DNA from: Diplocloster modestus
GTDB lineage: Bacteria > Bacillota > Clostridia > Lachnospirales > Lachnospiraceae
DNA length: 64,000 bases
NCBI RefSeq assembly: GCF_019042245.1
Contig: NZ_JAHQCX010000005.1
Location: forward strand, 308,959 to 372,958
Direction: 5' to 3'
How positions within the stretch are numbered: position 1 is the stretch's first letter; each line of letters starts with the position of its first letter. The notes below the pieces were generated by a model. The model saw only the letters and a list, made by a program, of their open reading frames with translations. It did not search any database and was not told the DNA's origin. Positions 1 through 8,951 of the stretch are shown piece by piece. The translations under genes were made by a program, and so were the position numbers.

Positions 1-504
1 TTTGTCCCTTCCGCCTGTCTTATAAACAGCAGGGTCATTGGGAAGCAGTTCTTCCAGTACACTGCCATTAATGAGTTTTCCAGATGGCGTTTTGTGGAAG
101 CCTTTGAGGAACACAACACCTATTCTTCTGCACAATTTGTGGAACACCTCATAAAAGCGTTCCCCTTCCCCATCGAGTGCATCCAGACAGATAATGGATC
201 GGAATTTACCAACCGCTTTACTTCTCACCGGGACAAGCCCACTCTCTTCCAAAAGCACCTGGAAGCACATGGGATAAGGCATAAGCTCATCCGGCCCTTT
301 ACGCCACGTCACAATGGGAAGGTAGAGCGAAGCCATCGGAAGGATAATGAGCGTTTTTATGCTACCCATCTGTTCTATTCCTTTGAGGACTTTGCTGCAC
401 AGTTAAAAGTGTATAACCGTAGGGATTACAATAATTTCCCCATGCGCCCTCTTGGCTGGAAAACGCCCAATGAGGTCTTAAAAGATTCTTTACGGTTAAT
501 GTAA
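1..504 (+). CDS. IS481-like transposase, integrase core, truncated by window edge
   Basis: The frame is open from the first base, so the gene starts left of the window; the methionine-like GTG at 94 is internal. The protein is the C-terminal half of an rve-type integrase core: a TDNGSEF block carries the second catalytic Asp, and the last catalytic Glu is in GKVERSHR. The first Asp lies before the window. The tail with YNRRDYNNFPMRPLGWKTPNEV is typical of IS481/IS3-like transposases. The stop codon at 502-504 sits inside the presumed terminal repeat of the element. Exact IS family is an inference, since the N-terminal HTH is not visible. Confidence 0.85.
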   Translation, partial: FVPSACLINSRVIGKQFFQYTAINEFSRWRFVEAFEEHNTYSSAQFVEHLIKAFPFPIECIQTDNGSEFTNRFTSHRDKPTLFQKHLEAHGIRHKLIRPFTPRHNGKVERSHRKDNERFYATHLFYSFEDFAAQLKVYNRRDYNNFPMRPLGWKTPNEVLKDSLRLM

Positions 505-525
505 CAAATGTTTGACAAACCTACA
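500..525 (+). repeat. probable right terminal inverted repeat of the insertion sequence
   Basis: Read on the minus strand the segment begins TGTAGGTTTGTCAAAC, a 5'-TGT end of the kind usual for IS481-type elements, and it overlaps the transposase stop codon. The matching left end is outside the window, so the assignment rests on position and end sequence only. Confidence 0.5.
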
Positions 526-692
526 GATCGAAGAAGCGAAAACATATCGTACAACCAAAAACAAAGCCCGAAAACAAAACCAAAAATCAAAAGGGTGTAA
601 AGTCTGGAAATCAAAACAGGCATTTCATGATAACACCTTTTTAGGTTCCATAAAGCGGCTTTAATTCAGAACCGCAATCCCGTGTACTATTA

Positions 693-1328
693 TTATATAT
701 CCACATCCTCTACACGAATGTCCTTATACATAATAGCTAATATTTCTTTCTGCATACCCGTTAGAGCGATATCGCTCTTTTTGGTCTCCCATTGGTAAAA
801 TTCCATATCAAAATCGCTATATGTATCATCCAGAGTTGAATCTCCATACAATTTTTCCAAATCCCGCCGCGTGATGCGCATGGCATCATCATAATCCATA
901 TCAGAATCGCCGACATTGAGAAGAACATATACCGCAACAAGCCTATCATTTTGAAAAATGTATTGCGCACCGCCTTCCATTGTTTTCAATTCTCCAAATC
1001 CTGTAAAATATTCAACAACTGTACTGCCATCTTCACCAATCTCATATTTTCCCTCTATTTTATCCATAATATCATCCATGGATGTTCCCCATATAAGACC
1101 CCATTTCTTTTCATTCGCAGACGGGACTGGTTCGGGTATGGGATTTCCACCCGCTAAGCCTTCCGGTTCACAAACATCCTGCAGAGATACTTCCTGACCA
1201 CACAATACATATAAATCCCCCTTTTCATTATTTATAAACTCATTGCAGCTTCTTTTAACCATATAGTCCACTGTAAAAATCGCAGAACCAGCTTCCCCGT
1301 CAATCCACCCGCCAAAGGCCGTCACCAC
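693..1328 (-). CDS. hypothetical protein, about 211 residues
   Basis: I do not recognise this protein. It is acidic (several Asp/Glu-rich stretches such as GDSDMDYDDAM), has no clear membrane segment and ends YKDIRVEDVDI. The only in-frame starts are two adjacent GTG codons at 1328 and 1325, with no ATG and no convincing ribosome-binding site. The frame stays open a further ten or more codons upstream to a TAA. The gene may therefore be an N-terminally truncated remnant, perhaps lacking a signal peptide, which fits its position next to an insertion sequence. Composition is AT-richer than the sugar genes to the right. Confidence 0.5.
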   Translation of the reverse strand: MVTAFGGWIDGEAGSAIFTVDYMVKRSCNEFINNEKGDLYVLCGQEVSLQDVCEPEGLAGGNPIPEPVPSANEKKWGLIWGTSMDDIMDKIEGKYEIGEDGSTVVEYFTGFGELKTMEGGAQYIFQNDRLVAVYVLLNVGDSDMDYDDAMRITRRDLEKLYGDSTLDDTYSDFDMEFYQWETKKSDIALTGMQKEILAIMYKDIRVEDVDI

Positions 1329-1339
1329 GTCCCTAAAAG

Positions 1340-1362
1340 TTTCATGATTTAGTGCATGAAAA
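1340..1362. promoter_or_regulatory. palindrome TTTCATG-N9-CATGAAAA, candidate operator
   Basis: An inverted repeat with TTTCATG and CATGAAA arms lies about 130 bases upstream of the promoter of the right-facing sugar genes. The arms match the core of two TTTCAYGAAAA palindromes in the divergent promoter region at 12698-12780, which suggests one regulator (the RpiR protein at 13828-14691) acts on both units. This is inference from shared motifs. Confidence 0.35.
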
Positions 1363-1489
1363 TGTCTGTACGAAATAAAATTTTATATTTAATGGGTAAT
1401 TTAAACAAAAAACGCTTTGCAAATATAGAAATATACTATTTAATTTAACAAAACCCAGGGTTGCTATAAAAAAATATTTCATAATTTTG

Positions 1490-1518
1490 TTGACAGATGG
1501 CTTATGCGTGAATATACT
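1490..1518 (+). promoter_or_regulatory. sigma-A promoter of the kinase-transporter operon
   Basis: TTGACA (1490-1495), a 17-base spacer and TATACT (1513-1518) form a near-consensus promoter about 55 bases before the first start codon at 1573. The 230 bases before it (1330-1560) are AT-rich and hold no gene. Confidence 0.75.
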
Positions 1519-1572
1519 TTTTATATACAATAAATTCTGGAATTAATTAAATACGCAAAAATGGAGAAGAAT

Positions 1573-2895
1573 ATGGCTTATCTTGATGCATATGAAAAGT
1601 ATCTGGGACAACTCAAAGATGACATTGCGAATGCCAAAAATCTGCAAAAGTATCTGGTATTTGGTTACACAAGCAATCTGGATGTAATTTTCAAATGGGA
1701 TATCCACCGGTTTAACCGGATCTTAGACAAATTTCTGCTGGAGGAACCCGCATGGGAAAGTGAAGATGCCATCCACAGTATGGAAGACTTTGCGCGCATT
1801 ACCAGTGAATTTCTGATTAAAGGGATAGGCGGAAGCGTCGAGGTTGCCGATATTGGTGTCTGCGAATACCTGGAGAAGGCCTTTGAACTGGAATACGGGC
1901 TGGGCGGAAACGGTGCTCAGGGGGCAGCAGCCCTCGGAACACTGGGTATTCCAGTAGTCGTTCAAATGACAGACTATTCCCCAGAAGTGTGTAAAAAACT
2001 GGAGCATGGAGATATCCGGATCGTAGACGAAGCGGGACAATTGGTACCCATGAAAGGACATACACGGAAGGAACCACCGCTGTACCATATGATTCTCCAG
2101 TTTACCAAAGGTGACAAATTAAAGATCCGCGGAAAGGAATATAATATTCCGATCTCAAACCGGCTGATACTTTTCTGTGATTCCGTACATAAAGCAGTTC
2201 CGATCCCCGCTCATTTTCTCGGCTATTTGGAAAGACATCCCTGCGATATCAGCGCTTACCTGATTGCCGGTTTTGACGCGGTGGTTGACAAACAGATTAT
2301 GCAGGAACGGCTGGATATATTGTGCCCCCATTACGAGAGACTCAAAAAAGCAAACCCCGACTTCATCCTCTACTTCGAAGGTGCTGATTATATCAACTTA
2401 GACGTTAAGGAACTTCTGTACCGCTCGATCAGCAGATATGCAGACATCCTGGGAATGAACGAGGAAGAGCTTGGCATCCAGCTTGGAAGGTTCGGGAAGG
2501 ACCTGGACAAGGGGAGCCTGCCAAGCGTACTGGATGGGCTTCGGTTGCTGCTGCAGAGGTTTCCGGTACGTGGAATCGTTCTCCACACCAAAGATTACGC
2601 CATGTATTTCGGAGCCCGGCTGCCGGGTGTCGATATAGAAAAAGGGTTGACAATAGGGAACCTGATGTCGGCGACCAGGGCGCGTCTTGGAAGATACGGG
2701 ACCATTGAGATGTGTACGGAAAGCCTGAAGATGGATTTAAGCCCAACAGGCCTCCGGTTCTTCGAAGAGCTGGCACAGATGCAGGTCGATGAGTATATCT
2801 GTCTCGTGCCGTCACGCTATCTGGAAAAGCCAAAGTATACGATAGGGTTGGGGGATACCTTTGTAGCAGGGGTACATACCAGCTTTCTGAAATAA
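1573..2895 (+). CDS. ADP-dependent phosphofructokinase/glucokinase family sugar kinase
   Basis: The 440-residue protein belongs to the ADP_PFK_GK family of ribokinase-fold kinases, which use ADP as phosphoryl donor on glucose or fructose 6-phosphate. A GGNGAQGAAALG block (about residues 111-122) matches the substrate-binding region, and the C-terminal GLGDTFVAG motif holds the catalytic-base Asp (about residue 428). The ATG at 1573 is preferred over the one at 1561 because GGAGAAG lies 6 bases before it and nothing suitable precedes 1561. It is the first gene of a run with an FGGY kinase and an importer. Whether it acts on a hexose, a hexose phosphate or another sugar cannot be told; ADP as donor is family knowledge. 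Confidence 0.85.
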   Translation: MAYLDAYEKYLGQLKDDIANAKNLQKYLVFGYTSNLDVIFKWDIHRFNRILDKFLLEEPAWESEDAIHSMEDFARITSEFLIKGIGGSVEVADIGVCEYLEKAFELEYGLGGNGAQGAAALGTLGIPVVVQMTDYSPEVCKKLEHGDIRIVDEAGQLVPMKGHTRKEPPLYHMILQFTKGDKLKIRGKEYNIPISNRLILFCDSVHKAVPIPAHFLGYLERHPCDISAYLIAGFDAVVDKQIMQERLDILCPHYERLKKANPDFILYFEGADYINLDVKELLYRSISRYADILGMNEEELGIQLGRFGKDLDKGSLPSVLDGLRLLLQRFPVRGIVLHTKDYAMYFGARLPGVDIEKGLTIGNLMSATRARLGRYGTIEMCTESLKMDLSPTGLRFFEELAQMQVDEYICLVPSRYLEKPKYTIGLGDTFVAGVHTSFLK

Positions 2896-2913
2896 ACAAA
2901 GGAGGTACCTGCC

Positions 2914-4422
2914 ATGTCTTATCTAATGGGAATCGATCTGGGAACATCCAGCTTAAAGACACTCATCATGGATGAATCAGGTCACGTAAAGTCAATCAGT
3001 GCCAGGTCTTATCAATTTGATTCTCCCCATAATGGTTATGCGGAACAGGATCCCGGCCAATGGTGGCAGGCCTGCTGCGAAACCACGGCCGAGGCGCTTA
3101 GAACAGCGGGAATCTTATCTCATGAGATCCGGGGAATCAGTTTTTCCGGCCAGATGCACGGCGCTGTAATGCTTGACAGCTCTTACCTGCCGGTACGGCC
3201 GGCGATCCTCCACTGCGATGCCCGATCCTCCAGGCAGGTGAAAAAGATAAAGGCTCAATTAGGAATCGAGATGATCCGGGAATATTTCATGAATCCGGTC
3301 TATACAGGGTTTCTGCTCCCCTCACTGATATGGGTAAGAGAGGAAGAACCATATAATTATGAAAAGATCCGCTATGTTATGCTTCCAAAGGATTATATCC
3401 GTTTCCGGATGACAGGAACCATCTCCTCCGATTATTCCGACGCATCCGCGACCCTGGCCTTTGACATCAAAAGGGGCTGCTGGTCCGGGAAGATCCTGGA
3501 GATCCTGAATATACCGGTTGATTATTTTCCTGAATGCTGTGGTACGGCGGATATCGCAGGAGAAGTGACAGAGCAGGCAGCCAAAGAGACCGGTCTATGG
3601 GCTGGCACATGTGTTATAGCCGGAGGCGGCGACCAGGTCATGCAGGCGATCGGAAATGGAAGCATACAGCCGGGTTCCGCCACGGTAAATGTGGGAAGCA
3701 GCGGACAGGTCTGCTTCCAGAGCGCCTGCCCGGTAGCCAACCCGGCATTAAATACGAATACCTTCTGCGGTTACTCCAGGGACCGTTGGATCACCATGGG
3801 CGCGATCATGAGCGCAGGCCTTTCCCTAAAATGGATCAACGGAGTGCTCCGTCAGACGGATTACCGGCTGGTTAACAAAGAGGCTGATTCGGTACCCCCG
3901 GGGAGCGGCGGGCTTTTGTTCCTCCCTTATCTGACCGGTGAGAGAACCCCCCATATCAACCCTAACCTGACCGGGATGTTCGTTGGTTTAAGCCTGAACA
4001 CCGGAAGGGCCGAGATGACCAGAGCCGTTATGGAAGGGGTGGCATTTGCCCTCCGGGAATGTATGGAGATCTGCCGGGGACTGGGGCTTCAGGCGGATCG
4101 CGTCATCGCATCCGGCGGAGGAGCCAGGAGCATTCCATGGCTTCAGATACAGTCAGATATCTATGGTCTGCCCCTGAAGGTAGCGGACACGGAAGAACAG
4201 GCATGCCTGGGCGCGGCAATCGCGGCAGGAACAGGAGCCGGGATATATCAAAACATAGAGGAAGGCTGCAGGCAGGTGGTAAGGTACCGGGATCTGACGG
4301 TCACTCCCAGCGAAAGAAATCACGGCGTCTATGACGAATATTACCGGCTGTTCAAAGAAGTCTACCGGGAAAGCAGGAACACGATCGAACAAGTGACGTT
4401 ATTAGGAAGGAACCCGAATTAG
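2914..4422 (+). CDS. xylB: xylulokinase-like FGGY carbohydrate kinase
   Basis: This 502-residue protein has the two-domain FGGY fold: the N-terminal phosphate motif GIDLGTSSLKT (residues 6-16), the SGQMHG segment (78-83) characteristic of xylulokinases, GGGDQVMQAIGNG in the middle, and a C-terminal ASGGGARS adenine-binding loop. It should phosphorylate a ketose, D-xylulose being the best-known substrate, with ATP in the cytoplasm. AAGGAGG precedes the ATG by eight bases. It follows the ADP-dependent kinase by 18 bases and precedes the ABC transporter, so all are probably one operon. No xylose isomerase is nearby, so the substrate may be a different pentulose or hexulose. Confidence 0.85.
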   Translation: MSYLMGIDLGTSSLKTLIMDESGHVKSISARSYQFDSPHNGYAEQDPGQWWQACCETTAEALRTAGILSHEIRGISFSGQMHGAVMLDSSYLPVRPAILHCDARSSRQVKKIKAQLGIEMIREYFMNPVYTGFLLPSLIWVREEEPYNYEKIRYVMLPKDYIRFRMTGTISSDYSDASATLAFDIKRGCWSGKILEILNIPVDYFPECCGTADIAGEVTEQAAKETGLWAGTCVIAGGGDQVMQAIGNGSIQPGSATVNVGSSGQVCFQSACPVANPALNTNTFCGYSRDRWITMGAIMSAGLSLKWINGVLRQTDYRLVNKEADSVPPGSGGLLFLPYLTGERTPHINPNLTGMFVGLSLNTGRAEMTRAVMEGVAFALRECMEICRGLGLQADRVIASGGGARSIPWLQIQSDIYGLPLKVADTEEQACLGAAIAAGTGAGIYQNIEEGCRQVVRYRDLTVTPSERNHGVYDEYYRLFKEVYRESRNTIEQVTLLGRNPN

Positions 4423-4448
4423 CGAATAATATATAGGAGTGAGCAGGT

Positions 4449-5960
4449 ATGGAGAAAAAAGAGGACTATATTCTGGAATGTGAGGGAATATCGAAGGCAT
4501 TCGGCGGTACCCAGGCGCTTTCCAACGTACAGCTGCACGTACGCAGGGGCGAGGTCCATGCGCTCCTGGGAGAAAACGGGGCGGGTAAATCCACGCTGAT
4601 GAAAACAATCATCGGCCTTTACAAAGCAGACGCCGGATCAATTACGTTCGAGGGCATGCCCTATTCGGTAAAAGGGCCGGTGGAAGCGATTGCCGCCGGC
4701 ATATCAATGATCCATCAGGAACTGAATCCTGAACCATATCTCAGTATTGCCGAAAGTATCTTCCTGAAAAGGGAAAATACCTTTGGAGGTATTCTCCTGA
4801 ACAAAAAGGAGCAGAACCGCAGGGCCGCGGAAATTCTGGAGAAATTCGCTTTCCCCTTCGGTCCAAAAACTCTGATGCAGGAATTGACCCTGGCCCAGGT
4901 ACAGATGATTGAGATTATCAAGGCAGTTTCCTGCGATGCGCAATTGATTATAATGGATGAGCCGACATCTTCCCTGGACAGCGAAGAGACGGAACATCTC
5001 TTCCGGACTATTCGGGAATTAAAGGGCAAAGGGGTGGCCGTTATCTATATCTCCCACCGGATGGATGAGATTTTTGAGATCTGCGACCGGGTTTCCGTAT
5101 TCCGGGACGGCACCTTTGTTAACAGCTGTGAACTGGCAGACGTGACGAAAGATGAACTGATTTCCATGATGGTAGGCCGCAATGTGGCAAACGTATTTCC
5201 GAAAACGGACTGCGAAATAGGCGAGACGGTATTCAAGGTTGAGAATCTGACCGGAAATGGTTTTGAAAACATTAATTTTGAGGTACATAAAGGGGAGATC
5301 CTGGGCATCTCCGGCCTGGTCGGTTCCGGGCGGAGCGAGACTATGCGGGCCATCTTCGGGCTTGATAAGATCAAGAGCGGATCGATGTATTTAGAGGGCA
5401 GAAAAATGGTTAATAAAAGCCCCAGGGCGGCCATCAAAAAAGGGATCTGTATGGTTAACGAGGACAGAAAGGAATACGGCCTTTGCCTGTTCCGGTCTAT
5501 ACGGGAAAATATCTCCCTGCCGAATCTGCCGGCCAGGCAGAGAGGCATTCTGATCAATCAGAAGCGCGAAAAAAAAGAGTGCAATGAAGTGGCTAAAATG
5601 CTTACGGTAAAGGCCGCCAGTATCGAGCATGACGGATTTTCCTTAAGCGGCGGGAACCAGCAGAAGGTTGTCATTGCCAAATGGTTTATGGCAAATCCCA
5701 AAGTTCTGATCCTGGATGAGCCGACCAGGGGCGTGGATGTCGGAGCGAAAGCTGAGATCCACTCCCTTATGTGCGAATTCGCGGCAAAGGGCATGGCGGT
5801 GATCATGATTTCTTCAGAACTTCCCGAAGTCATGGGAATGAGTGACCGGATCCTTATTTATCATGAGGGTAAGCTGAACGGGGAAGTTTTAAGGAAAGAG
5901 ATCATAAGCGGTGCCATGGGACAGGAAAAAATTCTGGCCAAGGAGTTTGGCGGTAAATAG
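4449..5960 (+). CDS. sugar ABC importer ATPase, RbsA/XylG/MglA type
   Basis: At 503 residues it has the fused double nucleotide-binding-domain layout of ribose/galactose-type importers. Domain one has Walker A GENGAGKST (41-49), a degenerate signature LTLAQVQMIEI and Walker B IIMDEPTSSLD. Domain two has a weak P-loop (GLVGSGRSE), a canonical LSGGNQQKV signature and DEPTRGVDVGAK. This split between one competent and one degenerate site is usual in the CUT2 family. It sits 26 bases after the FGGY kinase and 12 bases before the permease. CUT2 importers carry monosaccharides, which suits the kinases next to it. Confidence 0.93.
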   Translation: MEKKEDYILECEGISKAFGGTQALSNVQLHVRRGEVHALLGENGAGKSTLMKTIIGLYKADAGSITFEGMPYSVKGPVEAIAAGISMIHQELNPEPYLSIAESIFLKRENTFGGILLNKKEQNRRAAEILEKFAFPFGPKTLMQELTLAQVQMIEIIKAVSCDAQLIIMDEPTSSLDSEETEHLFRTIRELKGKGVAVIYISHRMDEIFEICDRVSVFRDGTFVNSCELADVTKDELISMMVGRNVANVFPKTDCEIGETVFKVENLTGNGFENINFEVHKGEILGISGLVGSGRSETMRAIFGLDKIKSGSMYLEGRKMVNKSPRAAIKKGICMVNEDRKEYGLCLFRSIRENISLPNLPARQRGILINQKREKKECNEVAKMLTVKAASIEHDGFSLSGGNQQKVVIAKWFMANPKVLILDEPTRGVDVGAKAEIHSLMCEFAAKGMAVIMISSELPEVMGMSDRILIYHEGKLNGEVLRKEIISGAMGQEKILAKEFGGK

Positions 5961-5972
5961 GAGGAGAAAGCA

Positions 5973-6953
5973 ATGGCGGTTAAAGAAGAAAAGAAAGTGT
6001 TGGGCATCGACAGGGATAAGTTCCGTATGTTCATGGGGAAATATGGAATCGGCGTAGTACTGTTCATTATGATTATCGTTATTTCAATAATGGAGCCAGC
6101 CTTCCGCAGCGCAAAGAACTTTATCAACGTGGCAACTCAGGTATCCATCAACGGTATGATTTCCTATGGTATGTGTCTGGTAATCACCACCGGAGGTATC
6201 GATCTGTCGGTGGGCGCTCAGTTAGCTCTGGTCAGCTGTATTCTCGGCCAGTTTATTACAAACTTCGGTGTGAACCCGTTCCTGGCCTGTCTGATCGCTC
6301 TGCTGGCTTCGACCGCTTTTGGGTTCCTGAACGGATTTTTCGTAGCCAGGTTTAATATGTTCCCGTTCGTGGTTACACTGTCCACCCAGTTGATTATCCG
6401 TGGCCTGGCACAGGTAATCAGCGGCGGCAATGCAATACCGCTGACTAGTGAGACCTTTCAGCATATCTATTCGTCCAAAGTGGGACCGATACCACTGCCC
6501 ATTGTAATATTATTTATCGTGACGGTCGTCGTATATATTATGCTACACTGGACCAAATTCGGCCGCTATATCTTCGCGGTGGGCGGAAATGTCCATGCGG
6601 CTATCGCATCCGGTGTCAGCGAATTCTGGACCAAGGTTGGGGCCTACACCATCAGCGGCCTTCTGGCCGGTATCGCAGGCATTATCTTTACCGCCAAAAC
6701 TTCGTCTGCCCAGTCTAACATCGGTATCGGCTATGAGACAGACGCGGTCGCGGCCTGCGTATTGGGCGGCACATCCTTCGCCGGCGGCGTCGCCACCATT
6801 CCAGGCGTTGTCATGGGTATCTTTATTATCGGTTTTATTTACAACGGCATGAACCTGATCGGAATCGAATCCTATTACCAGTCCATGACCAAAGGCGCTG
6901 TTATTATCGGCGCGGTATTACTGGATATGGTATTGAACCGAAAAAAAGGATAG
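5973..6953 (+). CDS. sugar ABC importer permease, RbsC type
   Basis: The 326-residue hydrophobic protein has about eight to ten membrane segments and the CUT2 permease motifs GGIDLSVGAQLAL and the C-terminal GGTSFAGGVATIPGV loop that contacts the ATPase. As a CUT2 permease it would form a homodimer channel with the ATPase encoded just before. TAGGAGGAGA precedes its ATG. It is followed after 77 bases by the binding-protein gene. Confidence is high for the family and low for the specific sugar. Confidence 0.93.
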   Translation: MAVKEEKKVLGIDRDKFRMFMGKYGIGVVLFIMIIVISIMEPAFRSAKNFINVATQVSINGMISYGMCLVITTGGIDLSVGAQLALVSCILGQFITNFGVNPFLACLIALLASTAFGFLNGFFVARFNMFPFVVTLSTQLIIRGLAQVISGGNAIPLTSETFQHIYSSKVGPIPLPIVILFIVTVVVYIMLHWTKFGRYIFAVGGNVHAAIASGVSEFWTKVGAYTISGLLAGIAGIIFTAKTSSAQSNIGIGYETDAVAACVLGGTSFAGGVATIPGVVMGIFIIGFIYNGMNLIGIESYYQSMTKGAVIIGAVLLDMVLNRKKG

Positions 6954-7030
6954 ATGACCGTTAGATACGGGAAGTAAAGGCCCCGGGAACGGGGATTTAC
7001 GATAAAACCATTCCAAAAGGAGGAAAAGAA

Positions 7031-8122
7031 ATGAAAAACATGAAAAAGGGTTTGGCACTGTTGTTAGCAGGCGTTATGGTATTTGGTATGACCGCTTGCG
7101 GCGCAAAGGAAGAGGCCCCGGCAGACGCTGCCGCGCCTGAACCCGCCAAGACAGAGGCTCCGGCCAAAGCGGAGACGCCGGCTCCTGCGGCAACCGACGC
7201 AGCGGCGCCTGCCGATTCGTCATCAGACGTTGTTGCGGATGTCAACGGGGACGGCAAAATAACCATCGGCTACATCTCCAAGAACCTGGTAGACCCGTTC
7301 CATGCCCCCATCAATGCTGCAGCTCAGGAAATCTTTGACCAGATGAAGAAAGACGGCAAGATCGACGACTGGACAGGCGTCCTGGACGGCGAGACCGATC
7401 CCAACAAGCAGATCGACCGTGCCGATGAATGTATCACGAAGAACTGTGATATGGTCATTATTCTACCGGCAGAAGCAACCGCTTCCGATCCGGCCGTAAC
7501 CAAAATGGCGGATGCAGGTATCCATGTAATCGTTGTAAACTCCAAGACAGACAGCACGGATAAAGTTGCGGTATCCTACTGCGGTTCCGACGACGTATAC
7601 GCAGGCGAGCTTCTGGCGAAATGGGTTATCGAACAGGTTCCCGACGGCGGGAAATATGCGCACTGCCAGGGTATCATAGGCAACTCCGCACAGATCCAGC
7701 GTGGTGAAGGCCTTGCCAACACGATGAAGGATCATCCGGAATTCGAATCCGTCGGTGATTTCCCCTGTGACTGGGCAGCCGACAAAGCGGCCAACGTGGC
7801 GACAGATATGATGAATAAATACGGAGACGACCTCAAAGCCATCATCTGTGACAACGACGATATGTCCTCCGCAGCTCAAAGAGCATGTAACGATGCCGGC
7901 AGAAAAGATATCGTATGCGTTGGCGTCGACGGCAACCAGAAACCTTTGGAAATGGTAAAAGCCGGTGAAATGGGTGCAACCGTTCTCCAGGATGGCGTTG
8001 GACAGGTAAAAGCGGCAGTCAGCGTTATCGATGCGATTATCGCAGGACAGCCCTTTGAGAAAGAAAATATCGTTCCGTTCGTTCTGGTAACAAAAGATAA
8101 TGTAGACCAGTATCTGAAATAA
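7031..8122 (+). CDS. sugar ABC importer substrate-binding lipoprotein, RbsB type
   Basis: The 363-residue protein starts with a lipoprotein signal peptide ending in the lipobox MTAC (Cys about 24), then an Ala/Pro/Glu-rich linker of about 40 residues, then a periplasmic-binding-protein type 1 fold starting GKITIGYISKNLVDPF. Motifs such as IILPAEATASDPAV and GVDGNQKPLEMV match the ribose/galactose binding-protein family. It captures sugar outside the membrane and passes it to the permease encoded upstream. AAAGGAGG stands before the start. It closes the right-facing unit and a hairpin follows at 8187. Confidence 0.92.
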   Translation: MKNMKKGLALLLAGVMVFGMTACGAKEEAPADAAAPEPAKTEAPAKAETPAPAATDAAAPADSSSDVVADVNGDGKITIGYISKNLVDPFHAPINAAAQEIFDQMKKDGKIDDWTGVLDGETDPNKQIDRADECITKNCDMVIILPAEATASDPAVTKMADAGIHVIVVNSKTDSTDKVAVSYCGSDDVYAGELLAKWVIEQVPDGGKYAHCQGIIGNSAQIQRGEGLANTMKDHPEFESVGDFPCDWAADKAANVATDMMNKYGDDLKAIICDNDDMSSAAQRACNDAGRKDIVCVGVDGNQKPLEMVKAGEMGATVLQDGVGQVKAAVSVIDAIIAGQPFEKENIVPFVLVTKDNVDQYLK

Positions 8123-8186
8123 GAAAGGGTCAAATTCTCATCAACTTCTATAGAATCCAATTCTTCTAAATAAAGCACCATCTTAA

Positions 8187-8221
8187 AACAGCCGGGAGTG
8201 CAAATTGCACTTTCGGCTGTT
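8187..8221. terminator. hairpin between convergent operons
   Basis: AACAGCCG and CGGCTGTT arms enclose a second AGTGC/TGCAC stem. It lies between the binding-protein gene and the convergent dhaL end. The T run is short, so it may act as an inefficient terminator or a 3'-end stabiliser. Confidence 0.5.
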
Positions 8222-8292
8222 CTGCGTACGCTATACGTCGATATTCCCTATTGAAGTATTCCTTCCATGAACTCCAATCCGGCCATCCTGTC

Positions 8293-8937
8293 TTATTCCT
8301 GTCTAAGCATCTCTTTCACAGACCGTGCCATGGAATCCAGTATCAGATAGCAGCTGGTAGCCCCTGCGTCCAGAACCCCGCGGCTGCGCTCCCCCAATCG
8401 GCCGGCACGCCCAATTCTGGCAACCATGTCCTCCGTGGACCTCCAGCCGTCCGCCGCCGCTAGCTGCATATCATCCAGCGCTTCCGTGAATCTCTTCCCC
8501 TCCGCGCAGGCTGCGTTATAAGCGTCAAGTGCGGGCAGAAGTGTATCCATCAGGGTTTTATCCCCCACATGGGCATCACCGATCTCCTGGACGGCGTTCG
8601 CTGCATTCTGAAGCATGTCTCCGAAGACTTTTTCATCGATCTTTTCAATACCAGCGCTGGACTGTGAAAGCGTTTCGAAGAATACACCGTAGAGCGGGCC
8701 CATCGACCCGCCGATCTCCTCCATCAGGGTCTCTCCAAGCACCTGGAAGCCTTCTGACATGGAGAACTCACGTCCCCCAAGCTTCTCTTTGGTGATGGTA
8801 AACCCTTTGTTCATATTGATACCGTGATCGCCATCGCCGATCTTCCCGTCAACCTCACTTAAATAATCCTTATTCGACTGTATGATCCGGATCAGGTCCA
8901 GGATAACAGTACCGGCCGTTTCATTGCGAAATATCAT
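8293..8937 (-). CDS. dhaL: dihydroxyacetone kinase subunit DhaL
   Basis: The 214-residue protein is the nucleotide-binding subunit of a two-part dihydroxyacetone kinase. Three metal/phosphate-binding Asp residues are at 30, 35 and 37 in the segment DGKIGDGDHG, exactly as in the E. coli protein, and the C-terminal VLDAGATS loop is present. It lies 14 bases downstream of dhaK. No DhaM phosphotransferase gene is in the window, so the phosphate donor (PTS protein or ATP) is open. DhaKL paralogues can also phosphorylate other short ketoses such as erythrulose. Confidence 0.92.
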   Translation of the reverse strand: MIFRNETAGTVILDLIRIIQSNKDYLSEVDGKIGDGDHGINMNKGFTITKEKLGGREFSMSEGFQVLGETLMEEIGGSMGPLYGVFFETLSQSSAGIEKIDEKVFGDMLQNAANAVQEIGDAHVGDKTLMDTLLPALDAYNAACAEGKRFTEALDDMQLAAADGWRSTEDMVARIGRAGRLGERSRGVLDAGATSCYLILDSMARSVKEMLRQE

Positions 8938-8951
8938 GTCACACCTTCTTT

